From Thermoleophilia bacterium (lineage in GTDB: Bacteria; Actinomycetota; Thermoleophilia; Gaiellales; Gaiellaceae): 10,111 bases of DNA. Under the pieces are notes generated by a model. It was not told where the DNA came from, ran no database searches, and saw nothing but the letters and a program-made list of their open reading frames with translations. The translations under genes were made by a program, and so were the position numbers. Shown in pieces: positions 1 through 6,335 of the stretch. The stretch spans positions 1-10,111 of the forward strand of contig JAICZB010000066.1 of the NCBI GenBank assembly GCA_025933895.1. Direction: 5' to 3'. Each line of letters opens with the position of its first letter. The first letter of the stretch is position 1.

Positions 1-1
1 C

Positions 2-859
2 CTCGCCCAGACCTTCTCCGATTGGGAGCTGATCGTGGTCGACGACGGCTCGACCGACGGAACCGCCGAAGTCGTGAGCGCCTATGACGACCCGCGTCTG
101 CGCCTGCTCACGATCGAACACACCGGACTCCCGGCCGTCGCACGGAACCGCGGCCTGGCGTCTTCGACGTCCCCGCATGTCGCGTTCCTCGACGCCGACG
201 ACCTCTGGCGCCCGCAGAAGCTCGCCCGCCAGCTCGCAGTCGTCGACTCCCGGCCCGAGGTAGGACTCGTCCACACGAACTTCGAACAGCTGCGGGACGG
301 TGTGCTCGAGCCGAGCGTCCCCGTGTCGGCCCTCACGTCGAGCGCGCCCCTGTTCGACCGCCTCGCGGTCGGAAACTTCATCGCCAACTCGTCGGTGCTG
401 CTCCGCCGAGACCTCCTGGCCCGCCACGGCCCGTTCGACGAGGATCCACGCCTGCGAGGCACGGAGGATTTCGAGCTCTGGCTGCGCCTCTCTCCCCACA
501 CGACATTCGCCTACGTCGACGAGCCGCTGCTCGTCTACCGGCTGCACGACTCCAACCTCGGCCAGGGAGAGCAGATGGGCTTGGGCTATGTCACGGTGAT
601 GGAGAAGATGGAGCGGCGCCACCCCGAGCGCGTGGCCGGGCTCGGTCCGCACTACTGGCGCATGCTCGGCTACCACCGCTGCTACTTCGGTCTCCGAGGG
701 AGGGGGCGCCGGGAGCTCTTGCGGGTGCTCCGCCGAGATCCTCGCGACACGTTTGCGCGGACATGGCTGGCTCGCTCGTTCCTGCCCGCGGGCTTGGCGC
801 GTCGGCGTTGGAGCCTGCGTCCCTGGCTCGCCGCCCTCGTCCGCCGGATGGCCGGCTAG
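2..859 (+). CDS. Family 2 glycosyltransferase, 5'-truncated by window edge
   Basis: The reading frame is open to the left edge, and 285 residues are visible. The first visible residues (LAQTFSDWELIVVDDGSTDGT split over the edge) fit just after the first helix of a GT-A fold, so roughly 25 N-terminal residues are probably missing; the GTG at 35 lies inside the conserved core and is not the start. Seen: the nucleotide-binding VVDDGSTDGT at residues 12-21, the metal-binding DAD in FLDADDLW near 62-68, and a GTEDFELWLRL segment near 153-163 where family 2 enzymes carry the catalytic-base acidic residue. The C-terminus is basic (many Arg) and may sit on the membrane. The family transfers a sugar from a nucleotide-sugar to a growing glycan, here probably a lipid-linked repeat unit at the inner face of the membrane. 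Donor and acceptor cannot be read from sequence. It ends 11 bp before the convergent gene at 871 and belongs to a different transcript from the rest of the window. Confidence 0.9.
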   Translation, partial: LAQTFSDWELIVVDDGSTDGTAEVVSAYDDPRLRLLTIEHTGLPAVARNRGLASSTSPHVAFLDADDLWRPQKLARQLAVVDSRPEVGLVHTNFEQLRDGVLEPSVPVSALTSSAPLFDRLAVGNFIANSSVLLRRDLLARHGPFDEDPRLRGTEDFELWLRLSPHTTFAYVDEPLLVYRLHDSNLGQGEQMGLGYVTVMEKMERRHPERVAGLGPHYWRMLGYHRCYFGLRGRGRRELLRVLRRDPRDTFARTWLARSFLPAGLARRRWSLRPWLAALVRRMAG

Positions 860-870
860 CGAGCGGAGTC

Positions 871-1386
871 CTAGTGTGAGCGAACCTTCGCCGTCAGGCC
901 GCGAACCGCGAACCAACTGCTCCGGTGGCCGGCCGTGGTTCTGCCGACGTACATGCCCAGTCCCAGCCACTGGCCCTTGATTCGCGCGCTGAACGTGTAG
1001 CGATGCCACCGGCGCGTCGCCGGCACCGTGGCGTCGATGACCTTGGGCCCGTTCGGGAACTCATCGACCAGGACTGCGAACGGGGCCGATCCGGGCCCGC
1101 GCAGCCGGAGACTCACGACGATTCTCCCCGGCGGCGGCTGCGAGACGATTGCCGGGACCACGGCCCCGTATGCACCGATCCAGCCCGGGCTCACGTGCAC
1201 GACGACTCCGCCTGCCTTGGAAGCCAGTGTCGAGTGGTATTTCGGCACCCAGGGCGTAACCGGGTCTGCCCCCCCGGTCGTGGCGTGGGTGTTGGCAAAG
1301 GCGACGGCAAGATAGGCCACGAGGGCGAGGGAGGCAGCCACGCCGGCGAGCAGGAGCCGGTTGTCATACGCGGGAGAGAGCCGCAT
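871..1386 (-). CDS. Small membrane-anchored protein with probable jelly-roll (carbohydrate-binding-like) domain
   Basis: 171 residues from an ATG that follows the stop of the priming sugar transferase by 4 nt, so it is very likely cotranscribed and perhaps translationally coupled; no strong Shine-Dalgarno is visible. Residues 10-32 form one hydrophobic segment after a short N-terminus containing Arg, consistent with a signal anchor that leaves about 135 residues outside the cell. The outer part alternates short beta-like stretches: GRIVVSLRLRG (87-97), APFAVLVDEF (101-110), RRWHRYTFSARI (125-136), LGLGMYVG (141-148) and SWFAVRGLTAKV (157-168). A W-x-R-Y-x-F strand followed by a last strand with 'WFAVRGL' resembles CBM4/9-type or galactose-binding-like sandwiches, where it often reads 'W-x-D-D-V-x-L'. 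The fold and any sugar binding are inference from strand pattern. It could equally be a lineage-specific structural protein. No catalytic motif and no cysteines are seen. Confidence 0.8.
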   Translation of the reverse strand: MRLSPAYDNRLLLAGVAASLALVAYLAVAFANTHATTGGADPVTPWVPKYHSTLASKAGGVVVHVSPGWIGAYGAVVPAIVSQPPPGRIVVSLRLRGPGSAPFAVLVDEFPNGPKVIDATVPATRRWHRYTFSARIKGQWLGLGMYVGRTTAGHRSSWFAVRGLTAKVRSH

Positions 1387-1390
1387 GGGT

Positions 1391-2803
1391 CTAGTACGCC
1401 CCGCGCTTCCCCAACACCACGGGAAGCGTCATCAAGACGATCCGGATGTCGCGGGTGAGCGACAGGTTCTCGACGTACTCGCGCTCGACGGCCAGCCGCT
1501 CCTCGAAGGTCAGCTCGCCGCGGCCATAGACCTGCATCGGGCCGGTGATCCCGGGCTTGACCTGCAGGCGGAACCGGTGCTCCGGCGCGTAGCGCTCGAC
1601 GAGATCGAGCTGCTCCGGCCGCGGACCCACGATCGACATCTCGCCGCGCAGCACGTTGACCAGCTGGGGCAGCTCATCGATGCTCGTCCTCCGTAGTACA
1701 CGACCGACGCGCGTCACGCGCGGATCGGCCCTGAGCTTGAACATCGGCGCATCGAGCTGCTCGAAGGGGACGAGCTCGGGCAGCAGCGCCTCCGCGTCCT
1801 GCACCATCGTCCTGAACTTGAGCACCCGGAACGGGCGTCCGGCTTCGCCGCCGCGGATCTGGCGGAAGAAAACCGGCCGGCCGGAGTCGACGAGCGTCGC
1901 CAGCGCGACGAGAACCAGCAGCGGGAGCGTCACGACGAGACCCACGATGGCGAGGACGATGTCGAGGCAGCGCTTGAGGCCGAGCGTCGTGCGCGAGATG
2001 TCCCAGGTGTTGTAGTCGAGCAGCGGTAGCTCCGCGATATGCGTGAGGTGGGTCGCAGTCCCGAACATGCCGCGGGTCGGCGGGATGACGGTCAGCTTCA
2101 CCTGACGGATGCGGCAGAAGGGAAGGAGCCTTTCGAGCAGTCCCTCGCTGAGCTCACTGCAGGCGATGACGATTCGGTCGAGAGGCATGCCCAGCTCGTC
2201 GAGGCCCTCGACCAAGGCGCTGCAGCTCTCCAGCCGGCCCACGACCTCGGCGTGGATGTCGGGAAAGAGCTCGAGCTTGCGGACGACGGCCTGGGCGAGC
2301 GGACCCTCGCCGACGATGAAAACGCGCTGCGGCGGCGTGATCCGGCGCCAGAGCCCGCGAAGGGCGGCGCGGAAGGTAAACCCTAGGCCGAGCACACTGC
2401 CCCACACCAGCAGCCGGTCCTCGGAGCTCGGATCGAGCGCGGGGAACGGGGCGAGCAGCAAGGTCAGGAGCGCGGTGCTGCTCAGCGTCCACACGACGAG
2501 CCACGGCAGCTCGTCGACCGTCAGATGGCGCAAAGTCCGGTGGTCGCGGTCGTAGAGGCCGGCGAGCTTCGCCGTCACGATCCACACCGGCGCGGACAGG
2601 ACGAGGAGCAGTGCGGCGGCGGACCCGCTTCCCCAGAGCCCCTCGGCCACCGCGGCGGAGGCGATGGCGAGTACGTCGGCCAGCGCGAGCAGCCGCCGCA
2701 GCAGCGGCTCCGGATGCTGCGCCGAGACCAGACCGGCGGCGGCGCTCTGTTCGGAAGCGTCGGCCCGAGCTCCGTCGCCCGGAACGATCTCCAGCTCGCT
2801 CAT
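1391..2803 (-). CDS. Exopolysaccharide priming sugar transferase (polyprenyl glycosylphosphotransferase)
   Basis: 470 residues from the ATG at 2803. The frame is open to a GTG at 2881, but those extra 26 residues (Gly/Pro/Arg-rich) look non-coding, so I chose the internal ATG. The N-terminal half has about four membrane segments (about 36-56, 61-82, 96-118, 130-148), then a Rossmann-like region with RVFIVGEGPLAQAVV at 160-174, as in WbaP/CpsE-type enzymes. The C-terminal half is the bacterial sugar transferase domain: KRCLDI at 277-282, a membrane hairpin about 281-304, PVFFRQIRGG at 310-319, FRVLKFRTM at 325-333 followed by an acidic D-A-E, SIDELPQLVNVLRGEMS at 374-390, VGPRP at 392-396 and PGITGP at 417-422. 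The family transfers a hexose-1-phosphate (often glucose or galactose) from UDP-sugar to undecaprenyl phosphate, the first step of repeat-unit assembly. The exact sugar cannot be told. A 78-nt spacer separates it from the upstream ligase-like gene. Confidence 0.95.
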   Translation of the reverse strand: MSELEIVPGDGARADASEQSAAAGLVSAQHPEPLLRRLLALADVLAIASAAVAEGLWGSGSAAALLLVLSAPVWIVTAKLAGLYDRDHRTLRHLTVDELPWLVVWTLSSTALLTLLLAPFPALDPSSEDRLLVWGSVLGLGFTFRAALRGLWRRITPPQRVFIVGEGPLAQAVVRKLELFPDIHAEVVGRLESCSALVEGLDELGMPLDRIVIACSELSEGLLERLLPFCRIRQVKLTVIPPTRGMFGTATHLTHIAELPLLDYNTWDISRTTLGLKRCLDIVLAIVGLVVTLPLLVLVALATLVDSGRPVFFRQIRGGEAGRPFRVLKFRTMVQDAEALLPELVPFEQLDAPMFKLRADPRVTRVGRVLRRTSIDELPQLVNVLRGEMSIVGPRPEQLDLVERYAPEHRFRLQVKPGITGPMQVYGRGELTFEERLAVEREYVENLSLTRDIRIVLMTLPVVLGKRGAY

Positions 2804-2821
2804 TCCACGGTCTTCTCCATC

Positions 2822-2836
2822 AAGGGCATGTCCCTT
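2822..2836 (-). other. Short inverted repeat in leader of the priming transferase gene
   Basis: In the 78-nt spacer upstream of the sugar transferase start, AAGGG (2822-2826) pairs with CCCTT (2832-2836) around a 5-nt loop. It lies about 18 nt before the ATG at 2803 on the minus strand. It is not followed by a run of T, so it is not a classical intrinsic terminator. It could be a chance 5-bp stem, an RNA stability element between two operon genes, or a site that shapes access to the ribosome binding region (GGAG, 11 nt before the ATG). Confidence 0.25.
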
Positions 2837-2881
2837 TCTGCCAGCGGGACACGGTACCCCCGAACCCGGCCGAACCGCCAC

Positions 2882-4777
2882 TCATCCGGACCCGGCCAGG
2901 AGCTGCGAGTGGGGGTTGAGGCGGCGAAACTCGGCGAGGTCACGCCGTGCCGCGCGGACCCGGCCGCGCGTGATCTCGATGCGCGCGGCGGTGGCCCAGA
3001 GGCTCCAGTCGCGGCTCGAGCGCTGGATCGCCTCGTCCAGCCAGTGCGAGGCTGCGGGAAGGTCGCCCTCGGCCTCGGAGACGAGGCCGAGCTGAAGGTA
3101 CGCGCTCGCCGCCCACGGCTCGACCGCCTTGGCGGCGAGGGCCTCCGACTCGGCCTTCGGCAGGTCCGTCGAGAATGCGGCCTGGCTGTTGCGCAGATGG
3201 CTGCCGGCGGCGAGCACCACGTACTGCGGGATGATGGCCGCCACGGCGAGCACGGCGAGCGCCGGCCGGAGCACGCTCGCGCGTCCCTCCGCCCGGGCGC
3301 GAGTGGACGGAAGGGCCCCGAGAGCGAGACCGAGCAGCCCGACACCGACAACGGCTATACCCGAGAGCTGCCAAACCCAGTCGTAGGCGGCCGCGGCGAA
3401 GAAAGCGACGCCGCAAGCAGCGGCTGCGGCTATCTCCGCGCTCTCCAGGAGGAGGGCCGAGCGGATCGCGCCGGCGACGGCAACGAGAACCGCAGCCGCG
3501 ATCAGCAGCAGGCCGACGATCCCGAGCTCTGCGAGCGCCTCGAGATAGAGCGAGTGTGCGAACTCGCTCGGGATGGGCAGCGAGCCGTGCTGGAGCCACC
3601 AGGCCTCCCACGAGCCGGCCCCGCCGCCGTTGAGGGGATGCGCACGGAACTCCGAGATCGCCGCGCTCCAGAACTGCCAGCGCCCGCTGCCCGAGCTCTC
3701 GAGCAGGTGGGTGGTCGTCTGCGTGCCGTGCGAGCTCTGGGGAACCGCGGTGCTCTTGAATGCGTTGAAAGTCCCGACCGGGTGCGCAAGGACGATCCCC
3801 GCGATGGCGAGGGCCACGATGGCGGCCGCGGTCGCGTGGCCGACCCTTCGCGGCGGTGACGGGATGCGTCGGCCGAGCTCCGTCAGCCCCGCCCACACGA
3901 GACCCGTGACGACGCAGGCGATCCCGATCCAGAGCGCCGCCCGATGGCCCTGGTGCACGCCGAGAGCCGTCTCCACGTCGCCGTCGACGAGCGCCTTCTT
4001 CGGCACGAGGACGGCGACGGCCACGACGCCCGCCGCGCCCGCGACCACCGCCCCGGCCAGCGCGGGCCAGCGTGAGGGAGTGATCAACAGGAACAGCGCG
4101 ATGCCGAGCCCGGCCGCCACGAAGGCGCCGCGCGAGGACGTGAGGTACATCACCGCGGCGAGGACGGGTAGCGGCAGCGCCGCCAGGGCGCTCGCGAGCC
4201 GCGAACGCCGTGAGGCCATCACCGAGAGCAGCAGCGGATAGGCGAGCGCCACCTCGATCCCCAGGCCGTTCCAGTAGCCGAGCGGGAAGCTCAACCGGTT
4301 CTTGAGCGGTTGCAGAATCGTCTGCCCGGGCTGGAGGCCGAACGTGCTCGGGAAGCACCGGCTCACGAACGCGACGACCGCGATCGCCGCAAGGGCGAGT
4401 GCAACCCCGCGGACGACGGCGTGCCCCGGTATCAGGCGCGCCAGCACGATCGCGACGGCGAGCACTGCGACGTACAGCGCGACCTGGTTGAACTGGGCGA
4501 AGGCACGCTCCGAGTCCGAGGCCCAGCGGATCGAGATCAGGCTCCAGACGGCGAACGCCGCCAAGAGGCCGGCGGCGGCGATCGCCATCCGGTCGATGCC
4601 GGCCCGCGCCGACGCGAGGCCCATCGCGGCCCCCGCTCCCAGCAACCACCAAGCCGCCATGCCGGCGTACGAACGAGTCGTGGGAGCGAAGCCTCCGTTC
4701 GCGTCGGAGAGCGCGAATACGGCGCCGGCGGTCGCGACGACCACCGCAAAATCGCGTAACGGCAGGCGTTGCGCCAC
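2882..4777 (-). CDS. O-antigen ligase/polymerase-like multi-pass protein with C-terminal TPR-like tail
   Basis: 631 residues from the GTG at 4777. The frame stays open to an ATG at 4897, but that extension is Thr/Ser-rich and would run antisense through the signal peptide of the divergent gene. A CTG at 4792 is another candidate because AGAAGG lies 6 nt before it. About a dozen hydrophobic segments are visible. Family signatures: RLSFPLGYWNGLG (161-173), YLTSSRGAFVA (211-221), then a long outer loop with SGRWQFW (364-370), FRAHPLNGGGAGSW (377-390) and FAHSLYLEALAELGIVGLL (406-424), whose His408 corresponds to the conserved loop histidine of WaaL/Wzy_C proteins. Residues about 556-622 are soluble and look like two tetratricopeptide helix pairs (AYLQLG...GDLPAASHWLDEA; WATAAR...GRVRAARRDLAEF). 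The family polymerises undecaprenyl-linked repeat units or transfers finished glycan to an acceptor outside the membrane; sequence alone does not separate the two. The TPR tail suggests a partner protein (inference). Confidence 0.88.
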   Translation of the reverse strand: MAQRLPLRDFAVVVATAGAVFALSDANGGFAPTTRSYAGMAAWWLLGAGAAMGLASARAGIDRMAIAAAGLLAAFAVWSLISIRWASDSERAFAQFNQVALYVAVLAVAIVLARLIPGHAVVRGVALALAAIAVVAFVSRCFPSTFGLQPGQTILQPLKNRLSFPLGYWNGLGIEVALAYPLLLSVMASRRSRLASALAALPLPVLAAVMYLTSSRGAFVAAGLGIALFLLITPSRWPALAGAVVAGAAGVVAVAVLVPKKALVDGDVETALGVHQGHRAALWIGIACVVTGLVWAGLTELGRRIPSPPRRVGHATAAAIVALAIAGIVLAHPVGTFNAFKSTAVPQSSHGTQTTTHLLESSGSGRWQFWSAAISEFRAHPLNGGGAGSWEAWWLQHGSLPIPSEFAHSLYLEALAELGIVGLLLIAAAVLVAVAGAIRSALLLESAEIAAAAACGVAFFAAAAYDWVWQLSGIAVVGVGLLGLALGALPSTRARAEGRASVLRPALAVLAVAAIIPQYVVLAAGSHLRNSQAAFSTDLPKAESEALAAKAVEPWAASAYLQLGLVSEAEGDLPAASHWLDEAIQRSSRDWSLWATAARIEITRGRVRAARRDLAEFRRLNPHSQLLAGSG

Positions 4778-4798
4778 TTCAAGCCGAAACAGGCTTTG

Positions 4799-4804
4799 CC
4801 TTCT
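4799..4804 (-). promoter_or_regulatory. Candidate ribosome binding site before the ligase-like gene
   Basis: The minus strand reads AGAAGG here, close to the AGGAGG consensus. It lies 6 nt before an in-frame CTG (4792) and 21 nt before the in-frame GTG (4777). If functional it would favour the rare CTG start; otherwise the GTG is used with no recognisable Shine-Dalgarno. It argues against the far upstream ATG at 4897. Confidence 0.35.
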
Positions 4805-4831
4805 GTTTACTTTGTCCGGGACCAGGCCAGC

Positions 4832-4839
4832 TACAGTAA
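4832..4839. promoter_or_regulatory. Candidate overlapping divergent -10 elements
   Basis: The 67-bp gap between the divergent genes includes a locally AT-richer stretch (about 4790-4840). On the + strand TACAGT (4832-4837) fits the TANNNT -10 pattern and ends 7 nt before the GTG at 4845, the geometry of a leaderless transcript starting at the start codon. On the minus strand TACTGT (4839 down to 4834) is also a TANNNT hexamer, because TACAGTA is nearly symmetric, and would give a leader of about 35-50 nt to the ligase-like gene. Convincing -35 hexamers at 16-18 bp are lacking on both strands; TTGTCC at 4812-4817 has only 14 bp spacing. Confidence 0.4.
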
Positions 4840-4844
4840 CGCCC

Positions 4845-5303
4845 GTGCTCGGGCGGCTGAACCTGGTTGTCGCGGTTACCGCCGTGGCCGGCGTCATGCT
4901 CGTGGCGCCCTCGGGAGCGCTCGCCTGCAGCGGAGATGTCTCTGCGGTGAACGTCTACAAGGAGTGCGTCCCGACCGGAGGAGGCGGGAAGCCGACCGGC
5001 GGCAACAGCTCGAAGACCGGCGGTTCCACCTCGCATGCAGGAGTCATCCCGAACCGGACAGCGAAGGCGATCAAGAAGACCGGCAAGGACAGCAAGGCAT
5101 TCTCCAACCTGGTCAGGAGCTCCGGCCCTCCGCGCACCCTCCAGTCGAGCAATCCGGAGCCCGCGACCGCGCCGAGCGCGATCAGCTCCGCCTTCGACCT
5201 CGGCTCGGGGCCGACGGCGCTCCTCATCGGGTTGGCGGCCGCCGCTTTCCTCCTTCTCGGCGGAAGCGGAATGCGCGTCTGGCGCGGCCGGCATCGCCCC
5301 TGA
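4845..5303 (+). CDS. Secreted small protein with C-terminal membrane anchor, unknown family
   Basis: 152 residues from the GTG at 4845, chosen because a Sec signal peptide starts exactly there; the frame is open far upstream (to 4302) only as a shadow of the opposite gene. Residues 1-27 have one Arg, a hydrophobic core (LNLVVAVTAVAGVMLVA) and an ALA cleavage site before Cys28. The ALAC context has Ala rather than Leu at -3, so a lipobox is possible but poor. The mature protein starts CSGDVSAVNVYKECVP (28-43) with two cysteines 13 apart that could form a disulfide. It then has a Gly/Thr/Ser-rich linker (44-66), a basic segment with AIKKTGKDSKAFSNLV (75-90), a Pro/Ser-rich stretch, and a final hydrophobic segment (about 124-140) before a basic tail GMRVWRGRHRP. 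That architecture implies a protein held outside the cell by a C-terminal anchor. No LPXTG is seen. I do not recognise the family. It sits divergently beside the ligase-like gene and ends 2 bp before the convergent GT4 gene. Confidence 0.8.
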   Translation: MLGRLNLVVAVTAVAGVMLVAPSGALACSGDVSAVNVYKECVPTGGGGKPTGGNSSKTGGSTSHAGVIPNRTAKAIKKTGKDSKAFSNLVRSSGPPRTLQSSNPEPATAPSAISSAFDLGSGPTALLIGLAAAAFLLLGGSGMRVWRGRHRP

Positions 5304-5305
5304 CC

Positions 5306-6331
5306 TCATCTTCGCGTAGCAGCCCGCCGATAGACCTCGAGCGTTCGCTCGATCACGGCGTCCCAGCCGAAGCGTTCGCGTGCACGCGTGCGCGCCTCGC
5401 GGCCGAGCCGCTCTCGTAGCTCCGGGTCCGCAAGGAGACGCTGCACGGCCTCGCGTAGGGCCGGCGCGTCGCGCGGCGGCACGAGCAGCCCCGTCTCGCC
5501 GTCGGCGACGAGCTCGAGGAGGGCACCGCCCGCTGCAGCGACGACCGGCCTGCCGAAGGCGAGCGCCTCCGCCGCGGCCAGGCCGAAGCCCTCCCGCTCG
5601 CACGGCGCGACGACGACGGACGCCCGTTCGAGCAGCCGCTCGACCTCCGCATGCGGCACGGCGCCGAGCGCGTTCGGGACGCGCTCGCGCAGCGGGCCGT
5701 CGCCCGCGACGACGAGGTTCAGGTCGCCGACCGCCTCCATGAGCGTATCGACGTTCTTCTCCGGCGAGAGCCTCCCCACGTAGAGCACTTCCGGCGGCTC
5801 TACCGGCGACAGCACCTCGTCGGGGGCGCGCACGCCGTTGGCGATCACGACGGGCTCCAGTCCCGCAGCGCGCACGGACGCCGCGATCGTCTCGGAGACG
5901 CAGATCACCGCCGCGGCAGGTCGCAGGAGCGCGCACACGAGACGCGGGCGACGCCGGGCGAGCTCGACGTCCGAGAAGCGGCCGGCCGAGCCGGAGCCGT
6001 GCAGCGTGACGACGAACGGCTTGCCCGCGAACCGTGCGACGCCCGCGGTGAGGAGCCAGTGCGCGTGGACGAGATCCGCTCCGCGCGCCGCGCGCCGCAC
6101 CGACCGCCACATCGAGAGGAACAGGAGCGGCGCGAGCCATAGCCGGCGGCGCAGGTTCGCAGCCATCCCGCCGCCGTAGGCGAGCCCGTAGTCCCGGTAG
6201 CCCGATCCGGGAGCGAGCACCTCCACCTCCACCCCGCGCTCGCGCAGGCGCTCGACGGCGTCGGCGATGAAGCGGCCCGCGAACTCGCTCTCCGTCCGCG
6301 GCCACGAGGTCGTGAGGACGACGACGCGCAA
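5306..6331 (-). CDS. Family 4 glycosyltransferase (GT-B fold)
   Basis: 341 residues from a TTG at 6331, which lies 4 nt after the stop of the upstream ligase-like gene and begins directly with the first beta strand (RVVVLTTSWPR). A TTG at 6367 would add 12 Ala/Ser/Pro-rich residues and overlap the upstream gene by 32 nt; neither start has a clear Shine-Dalgarno. The N-terminal Rossmann domain shows DLVHAHWLLTAG and FVVTLHGSGSAGRFS; the C-terminal domain shows VLYVGRLSPEKNVDTLMEAV, VVAGDGPLRE, the E-x7-E motif in EGFGLAAAE, and GGALLELVADGETGLLVPP. These are standard nucleotide-sugar binding features of retaining GT4 enzymes such as phosphatidylinositol mannosyltransferases and EPS glycosyltransferases. 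It probably adds one sugar to the lipid-linked repeat unit on the cytoplasmic side; donor unknown. It is the last gene of the right-hand minus-strand unit and ends 2 bp from the convergent gene at 4845-5303. Confidence 0.93.
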   Translation of the reverse strand: MRVVVLTTSWPRTESEFAGRFIADAVERLRERGVEVEVLAPGSGYRDYGLAYGGGMAANLRRRLWLAPLLFLSMWRSVRRAARGADLVHAHWLLTAGVARFAGKPFVVTLHGSGSAGRFSDVELARRRPRLVCALLRPAAAVICVSETIAASVRAAGLEPVVIANGVRAPDEVLSPVEPPEVLYVGRLSPEKNVDTLMEAVGDLNLVVAGDGPLRERVPNALGAVPHAEVERLLERASVVVAPCEREGFGLAAAEALAFGRPVVAAAGGALLELVADGETGLLVPPRDAPALREAVQRLLADPELRERLGREARTRARERFGWDAVIERTLEVYRRAATRR

Positions 6332-6335
6332 CCGG

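Noticed and set aside
880..891. Inverted repeat GCGAACCTTCGC as terminator
   Set aside because: Tiny stem, lies inside the coding end of the minus gene, no T-run on either side.
2525..3859. 444-codon + strand open frame
   Set aside because: Antisense to the sugar transferase and TPR-tailed ligase genes; low-complexity charged product with no recognisable motif.
4905..4930. Lipoprotein signal (lipobox) at Cys28 of the small surface protein
   Set aside because: The context ALAC has Ala at -3 and Leu at -2, the reverse of the usual L-A-(G/A)-C; signal peptidase I cleavage at ALA fits better, though lipidation is not excluded.
5150..5303. PEP-CTERM/exosortase sorting signal in the small surface protein
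   Set aside because: A P-E-P triplet exists (residues 104-106) but is about 18 residues before the hydrophobic segment rather than adjoining it, and no exosortase is in the window.
4779..6305. 508-codon minus strand frame overlapping the GT4 at 5306
   Set aside because: Frame-shifted shadow of the GT4 gene, Arg/Ala-rich, and it runs antisense through the signal-peptide gene.
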